A stretch of 37,698 nt of DNA from Sysuimicrobium calidum. GTDB taxonomy: Bacteria > Sysuimicrobiota > Sysuimicrobiia > Sysuimicrobiales > Sysuimicrobiaceae. The position numbers and the translations under genes are program-made. The notes under the pieces are model-generated. The model did not search any database. It had not been told where the DNA came from and saw only the letters and a program-made list of their open reading frames with translations. The stretch covers positions 1 through 37,698 of the forward strand of contig JAVKHN010000018.1 of NCBI GenBank assembly GCA_031459935.1. Reading direction: 5' to 3'. Below are positions 34,280 to 37,698 of the stretch, in pieces. How positions within the stretch are numbered: the first letter of the stretch is position 1; each line of letters begins with the position of its first letter.

Positions 34280-35061
34280 CCTCCCACCTCCTCAGCCCGT
34301 CCCATGGCTCCCCGGTACCACCGCAGGGCCCGGCCCTCCGCGGCCCGCAGCAGGTGGTTCAGCAGGTATCCCAGGGTTCCCAGAAGCAGGATCCCTCCGT
34401 ACATCTCCGGGATGCGGCCCCCGAGCTCCGTGGCCTTGACGTAGAAGCCGAGCCCGCCGGTGCCCGCCACCATCTCCGCGGTCACGGTCACGATGAGGGC
34501 CACCGCAGAGCTCACCCGGACGCCCGTGGCGATGAACGGGAGGGCGGACGGAACCACTACCCGCAGGAGAACCTCCCACGGCGCGAACCCGAAGATCCTG
34601 GCGGTGTCCACGAGGACGGGATCCGTGTTGTAGACCCCATACGTGGTGTTGAACAGCAGGGGCCACACCGCGGCATAGCACGCCACCGCGAACCGCATTT
34701 CCTCTCCGATCCCCAGCAGCAGGATGGCCACGGGGATGATGGCCACGGAGGGGATGGGCCGCAGCATCTCGATCAGCACCGCGCTGGCCCGTCGCAGGGA
34801 CCGGACCCGACCCAGAAGGACGCCCCAGGGGATCCCGACCGCCAGAGCCAGGACAAGGCCCCGGGCATAGGCGGTGAGGGTCACCCAGGCGTGTTTGGGA
34901 ATCTCCCCCGTCCTCAGTTCCAGGACCAGGGCTACCAGCACCCGGCTGGGAGGCGGAAAGAAGGCCGGGTGGAGAATCCCGATCTGGGAGACCGCTTCCC
35001 ACACGAGCACTGCCCCCACGACCGAAGCCCACCGGTCGAATCCCCTCCGCTCGGGCCGCAC
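34276..35061 (-). CDS. NitT/TauT-family ABC transporter permease 1 (importer B)
   Basis: A 261-residue inner-membrane protein with about six membrane segments. The EAA loop is ARIFGFAPWEVLLRVVVPSALPFI and the end shows TAEMVAGTGGLGFYVKATELGG. FFPPPSRVLVAL near residue 35 is the usual periplasmic entrance of this family. The start is GTG at 35061, 12 nt after the binding-protein gene. It forms importer B with the second permease, the ATPase and the binding protein. Confidence 0.92.
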   Translation of the reverse strand: MRPERRGFDRWASVVGAVLVWEAVSQIGILHPAFFPPPSRVLVALVLELRTGEIPKHAWVTLTAYARGLVLALAVGIPWGVLLGRVRSLRRASAVLIEMLRPIPSVAIIPVAILLLGIGEEMRFAVACYAAVWPLLFNTTYGVYNTDPVLVDTARIFGFAPWEVLLRVVVPSALPFIATGVRVSSAVALIVTVTAEMVAGTGGLGFYVKATELGGRIPEMYGGILLLGTLGYLLNHLLRAAEGRALRWYRGAMGRAEEVGG

Positions 35062-35073
35062 GGCACTCGCTCT

Positions 35074-36039
35074 TCAGCGCAGACCCCGCACCAGGATGTC
35101 CCCCGGCTTGAGAGGTCTACGCAGCAGCCCGTGTTTGACCGCCACATCGACCACGGGCTGGACATCCGAGTCGAACACCGTGGAGAAGAAGCCCGGAAGC
35201 GGCATCCGTTCCGCCACATCCGCGGGGACCCGGGTGTAGCGGGGAATGAGGGCCCGGGCCTCACCGGGGCGACGGAGGATCAGCTCGTTCGCCTTCCGGA
35301 TGGCTCGGTTGAAGGCGGCCGCCACCTGCCGGTTCCGATCGAGCCAGGAGCGCTTGGCGAACCATGCGGCCACGAGAACCCTCCGTCCGAAGACCGCGAA
35401 GGGACGGGCATCCAGCACGCGGGCGACACCCTGCGCCAACGCCACGCTCGCGAAGGGCTCGATGACCACCGCAGCGTCCACACGCTTCCCGCTCAGGACC
35501 GCGGGCATATCGGGGTACGGAATCTCCACGAACCGTACCTGGGCCGGGTTTACCCCCTGTTGATCGAGCCAGGCCAGGGCCGCGAGGTAGGGGATGTTCG
35601 CCAGGGTGTTGACCGCCACGGTTTTGCCCACGAGGTCCCGCGCGCTGCGCACCGGCGAGTCCGCGGGGACCAACAGCTGGTGGACGCGGTTGTGGGGATC
35701 CACCTCAAACGCTCCCGGTGCGAAGAACACGAAGTCAAATCCCCGCTCCCGGGCGAGGAGGATGGAGACGATATTGGACCATCCCACATCCAGGCTACCG
35801 CCCTCCACCGCGGGAGCGATCTGTGCACCTCCCGCCATGGCCGTGGTCTCCACCCGCAATCCTTCCTCTGTGAAGTAGCCCTTGGCATCCGCCACGAACA
35901 GCTGGAGCAGATCCACGATGGGAATGATGCCCACCCGCAGCCGCACCGGGGCCTGGGCGGGAACGGGCGAAACGGAGCACACGAGCAGGATCGCCACCAC
36001 GACCCCGGCCCATCCCATCCGAAAAGCCATACGTCTCAC
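35074..36039 (-). CDS. NitT/TauT-family ABC transporter substrate-binding protein (importer B)
   Basis: A 321-residue exported protein of the NMT1/SsuA type. Residues 1-29 are a signal peptide (MRRMAFRMGWAGVVVAILLV, then CSVSPVPAQA). The mature part reads RVGIIPIVDLLQLFVADAKGYF, then TEEGLRVETTAMAGGAQ, LVGKTVAVNTLANIPYLAAL and DAAVVIEPFAS. The start is GTG 36039 (ATG 36030 possible), with GGGGAGGAGAG upstream, overlapping the regulator stop by 4 nt (GTGA). It is only distantly similar to the binding protein of importer A. The ligand is unknown; the operon suggests a carboxylic acid that is then bound to CoA. Confidence 0.9.
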   Translation of the reverse strand: MRRMAFRMGWAGVVVAILLVCSVSPVPAQAPVRLRVGIIPIVDLLQLFVADAKGYFTEEGLRVETTAMAGGAQIAPAVEGGSLDVGWSNIVSILLARERGFDFVFFAPGAFEVDPHNRVHQLLVPADSPVRSARDLVGKTVAVNTLANIPYLAALAWLDQQGVNPAQVRFVEIPYPDMPAVLSGKRVDAAVVIEPFASVALAQGVARVLDARPFAVFGRRVLVAAWFAKRSWLDRNRQVAAAFNRAIRKANELILRRPGEARALIPRYTRVPADVAERMPLPGFFSTVFDSDVQPVVDVAVKHGLLRRPLKPGDILVRGLR

Positions 36040-36893
36040 GGTTCTCTCCTCCCCTCTCCGGTTTTGCGAACCCTGCGATCAGTGCTTCCCCGGTCTTTTC
36101 GACCATGGTAGTTCCCGAGGCTGCGGGCTGAGCGGAGGTGACCGAGCCGGCCGTATCCCGTGGCCAGGTAGGTGTCGAGGAGGGCGGGATCCTGGCTCAA
36201 TTCCTCGGGAAAGTAGTGGCGCAGAATGGCTTCCCCCGCGGCCAGGATGTTCTCCCGGACCAGGGTCTCCACGCGGATGGGGTCCTTGGCGCGGAACGCT
36301 GCCACGATCTCCTCGTGGGCCCGTACGGAGGCTTCCGTCCGCCCCGGCACGGAGATGGACATGTACCGCAGGCGCAGGATGGGCCGTCCCAGCCCGCGCA
36401 GGATCTCCTCCAGCATGGGGTTGCGAGCGATCTCTGCGACCCGCTGGTGGAAGACCACATTGAGGCGAAACAGTTCTGGAACGTTTGGGGGCTCCAGGGC
36501 CTGGCGCATCCGGTGGACAAGACCCTCGAGCTCCTCGATCTCGGCTTCCGTGGCCACCAGGGCCGCCTGCCGGGCAGCGAGGCCGTGAAGCCAGGCACGG
36601 CAGAGATAGATCCCCGCCACAGCCCGGGCGTGGATGGTGGCCACCACAAACCCTCGGCGGGGGATGTGTTCCACCAGGTGCTCCCGTTCCAGGCGACGGA
36701 GGGCTTCGCGGACAGGGGTGCGGCTGGTCTTGAACTGGGCAGCTAAGGCCTCCTCCCGGAGCCTCGTTCCTCCGGCCAGGCGACCCTGGATGATCTCGTT
36801 GGCCAGGATCTCCGCGATCTGCGCACTGATCCCGGAACGCTCTAGGGGAAGGGTCTCGGACCGGATCAGCCGCTCCGCATCCCGGGCAAGCAC
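36036..36893 (-). CDS. GntR-family transcriptional regulator, FadR/FCD subfamily
   Basis: A 285-residue regulator. Residues about 22-90 are the GntR winged helix (ISAQIAEILANEIIQGRLAGG, RLREEALAAQFKTSRTPVREAL, IPRRGFVVATI). Residues about 95-240 are an FCD domain: helical, with FHQRVAEIARNPMLEEIL and AHEEIVAAFRAKD supplying possible metal- and ligand-binding His. The C-terminal 35 residues are basic and not conserved. The start is GTG at 36893; the ribosome site is weak. As the first gene of a 16-gene unit it most likely controls that unit and itself, sensing the imported acid or its CoA ester (inference). A promoter-like -35 and repeated CTCTGTAT elements lie just upstream. Confidence 0.9.
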   Translation of the reverse strand: MLARDAERLIRSETLPLERSGISAQIAEILANEIIQGRLAGGTRLREEALAAQFKTSRTPVREALRRLEREHLVEHIPRRGFVVATIHARAVAGIYLCRAWLHGLAARQAALVATEAEIEELEGLVHRMRQALEPPNVPELFRLNVVFHQRVAEIARNPMLEEILRGLGRPILRLRYMSISVPGRTEASVRAHEEIVAAFRAKDPIRVETLVRENILAAGEAILRHYFPEELSQDPALLDTYLATGYGRLGHLRSARSLGNYHGRKDRGSTDRRVRKTGEGRREP

Positions 36894-36928
36894 CGATCAC
36901 CGCCTCATCGGGTCTCCGTAGCAGTTCA

Positions 36929-36964
36929 ATACAGAGTTTTGTATACAGAGCACATCATTGTCAA
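36929..36964 (-). promoter_or_regulatory. Promoter -35 and probable FCD-regulator operator for the 16-gene operon
   Basis: On the minus strand a perfect -35 TTGACA (36964-36959) is followed by the repeat CTCTGTAT twice (36950-36943 and 36936-36929), 14 nt apart. The palindrome TGTATACA (36940-36947) lies within this region. No good -10 is seen at the ideal spacing; TACAAA at 15 nt is the best. Repeats right behind a -35 fit repression by the regulator encoded downstream. Confidence 0.45.
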
Positions 36965-37000
36965 GACCTTGCGAGTCCTCTTCTGCCCCGGGGATCCGGA

Positions 37001-37076
37001 TGGGGTGGCCGAGGGGATTCGAACCCCCAACCCCCAGAGCCACAGTCTGGTGCTCTGCCATTGAGCTACGGCCACC
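37001..37076 (-). tRNA. tRNA-His (anticodon GTG)
   Basis: The minus strand folds as a complete cloverleaf of 76 nt. The acceptor stem is GTGGCCG/CGGCCAC with an extra 5' G opposite the discriminator C, the identity element of tRNA-His. The D-arm has TAGCTCAATGGCAGAGC, the anticodon loop is CTGTGGC with anticodon GTG, and the T-arm has GGTTCGAATCC. The 3' CCA is encoded (37003-37001). Confidence 0.95.
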
Positions 37077-37091
37077 GCACCAGGCACCCGG

Positions 37092-37100
37092 ATTATACCA
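37092..37100 (-). promoter_or_regulatory. Extended -10 promoter of tRNA-His
   Basis: The minus strand reads TGGTATAAT, a perfect TATAAT with the extended TGn element, 15 nt before the mature 5' end of tRNA-His. No convincing -35 is seen, which is acceptable for extended -10 promoters. Confidence 0.6.
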
Positions 37101-37149
37101 TTGAGGGCGATTCCCGGGCCACGTTCCGGTCCGGTACAATGGATGGGGC

Positions 37150-37225
37150 GCGCCCGTAGCTCAGAGGACAGAGCGGCTGCCTTCTAAGCAGCGAGTCGGG
37201 GGTTCGAATCCCTCCGGGCGCGCCA
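37150..37225 (+). tRNA. tRNA-Arg (anticodon TCT)
   Basis: A 76-nt cloverleaf. The acceptor stem is GCGCCCG/CGGGCGC with discriminator G and encoded CCA (37223-37225). The D-arm has TAGCTCAGAGGACAGAGC, the anticodon stem is GCTGC/GCAGC with loop CTTCTAA giving anticodon TCT, and the T-arm has GGTTCGAATCC. It reads AGA and AGG codons. A possible -10 TACAAT lies at 37135-37140, 10 nt before the 5' end. It is divergent from tRNA-His. Confidence 0.95.
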
Positions 37226-37333
37226 GGGGGTTTTTCAATCCTCTCGGCCCCCCGACACATGTCCAACGTTCCCCTCTCCTGAACGTGCAGAGGTTCAGAT
37301 GCACCGGAGCTCCCGCACGCCCTTGCCACGACG

Positions 37334-37362
37334 TTGACAGGAGAAGAGGGTTTCAATAGAGT
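37334..37362 (+). promoter_or_regulatory. Sigma70 promoter of the right-edge binding-protein gene
   Basis: A perfect -35 TTGACA (37334-37339), a 17-nt spacer and TAGAGT (37357-37362) form the best promoter of the window. Transcription should start near 37369, about 100 nt before the ATG at 37470. The operator GTATAGAC lies directly downstream. Confidence 0.7.
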
Positions 37363-37377
37363 GATCCCTGCAGAGTT

Positions 37378-37385
37378 GTATAGAC
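37378..37385 (+). promoter_or_regulatory. HutC-type operator (GTATAGAC) just downstream of a promoter
   Basis: The sequence TGTATAGACA holds a perfect GTMTAKAC match. It starts about 9 nt after the expected transcription start of the promoter at 37334-37362, a classic place for a repressor. It shares 10 nt with the site before the M24 gene. Confidence 0.65.
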
Positions 37386-37469
37386 AGGTCAGCCCGGGGA
37401 CCTAGCGTGGGGCTGTATCTCTCCTTGGCTTCCCTGAACGAGCACTCCAGAAAAAGGAGGCGAGGGACC

Positions 37470-37698
37470 ATGCGACGGATGTCGGGGTGGGAGGCGGTCT
37501 GCCTGCTCCTCGCGGTGGTGGGGCTTGTAGCGGCTCCCTTCCTGAGTGCGGGGAATGCGGTGGCCCAGCAGCGGGAGCCCATCTTGGTGGGGGAGATCGT
37601 CTCCGCGAGCGGAGCGTTCGCGGTGCACCAGCACGGGCACCACGGTGCCACCCTGGCGGTGGAGGAGATCAACGCGAAGGGCGGGGTGCTGGGCCGCC
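37470..37698 (+). CDS. Liv-type ABC transporter substrate-binding protein, N-terminal part, cut by window edge
   Basis: The first 76 residues are visible. Residues 1-32 form a signal peptide with RR near the start (MRRMSGWEAVCLLLAVVG, then LVAAPFLSAGNAVAQ). The mature part begins ILVGEIVSASGAFAVHQ and reaches VEEINAKGGVLGR, the hallmark of Peripla_BP_6/LivJ proteins. ATG at 37470 has AAAAAGGAGGCGAGG upstream. With a strong promoter and a HutC-type operator it is probably the first gene of a third Liv-type import operon that continues outside the window. The His-rich stretch HQHGHHG (residues about 51-57) in the ligand-lobe region is unusual and could bind a metal or just be chance. Confidence 0.85.
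   Translation, partial: MRRMSGWEAVCLLLAVVGLVAAPFLSAGNAVAQQREPILVGEIVSASGAFAVHQHGHHGATLAVEEINAKGGVLGR

Noticed and set aside
34354..36111. 585-residue plus-strand ORF
   Set aside because: It is antisense to the importer B genes, His/Gln/Pro/Gly-rich without motifs or a ribosome site.
37226..37256. Possible intrinsic terminator after tRNA-Arg (GGGGG, TTTTT, then CCCCCC)
   Set aside because: The T-run lies inside the loop rather than after the stem, so it does not fit an intrinsic terminator on either strand.
37150..37469. tRNA-Arg as an integration site of a genomic island
   Set aside because: No integrase, no repeated tRNA 3' end and no change in composition is visible in the window.

Overview
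The window comes from a GC-rich bacterium (by eye about two thirds G+C). It has clear Shine-Dalgarno sequences, many GTG starts, CCA-encoding tRNA genes and sigma70-like promoters. Taxonomy cannot be fixed from it. Many solute-binding-protein ABC importers, an F420/FMN luciferase-like oxidoreductase and an Etf:(mena)quinone oxidoreductase would suit an environmental, organic-acid- and aromatic-degrading lineage with a respiratory chain (for example Chloroflexota, Armatimonadota-like, Rokubacteria-like or related candidate phyla). This placement is inference only.

Layout. (1) Positions 1-1732, minus strand: the N-terminal part of an M24 (Xaa-Pro peptidase/creatinase-type) gene cut by the window edge, a HutC/UTRA-type GntR regulator, and a frameshifted OsmC-like gene. 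(2) Positions 1763-12340, minus strand: a class I extradiol ring-cleavage dioxygenase and a carboxymuconolactone-decarboxylase-family protein sit downstream of one complete branched-chain-amino-acid-type (Liv) ABC importer; a second complete Liv importer lies just upstream. Both have gene order binding protein, G, F, H, M. (3) Positions 12579-21269, plus strand, divergent from (2): acylating acetaldehyde dehydrogenase, 4-hydroxy-2-oxovalerate aldolase, an oxalocrotonate-decarboxylase/hydratase paralogue, a 2-hydroxymuconic-semialdehyde-type dehydrogenase, 2-oxopent-4-enoate hydratase, a NitT/TauT-type ABC importer and an ACMSD-like amidohydrolase. Regions 2 and 3 together make a nearly complete meta-cleavage pathway from a catechol-like compound to pyruvate and acetyl-CoA. 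No tautomerase and no ring hydroxylase is present. (4) Positions 36893-21249, minus strand: a 16-gene unit with no gap above 47 nt. It starts with an FCD-type GntR regulator, followed by a NitT/TauT importer with two different permeases, a two-subunit CoA-transferase, an acyl-CoA dehydrogenase, a CitE-like lyase, an LLM oxidoreductase, a DUF6282-like hydrolase, a MaoC hydratase, a class III CoA-transferase, EtfB, EtfA and a membrane FeS oxidoreductase. (5) Positions 37001-37698: divergent tRNA-His and tRNA-Arg, then a promoter, an operator and the start of another Liv-type binding protein, cut by the right edge.

How it fits together. The left and middle parts look like uptake and meta-cleavage of an aromatic compound. 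The right part looks like uptake of an organic acid, CoA activation, dehydrogenation, hydration and lyase cleavage, with electrons passed through Etf to the quinone pool. The most striking regulatory signal is a 9-mer containing a perfect HutC-type operator (GTATAGAC). It occurs three times, each time between genes and in the same orientation relative to the gene it precedes, while a HutC-family regulator is encoded in the window.
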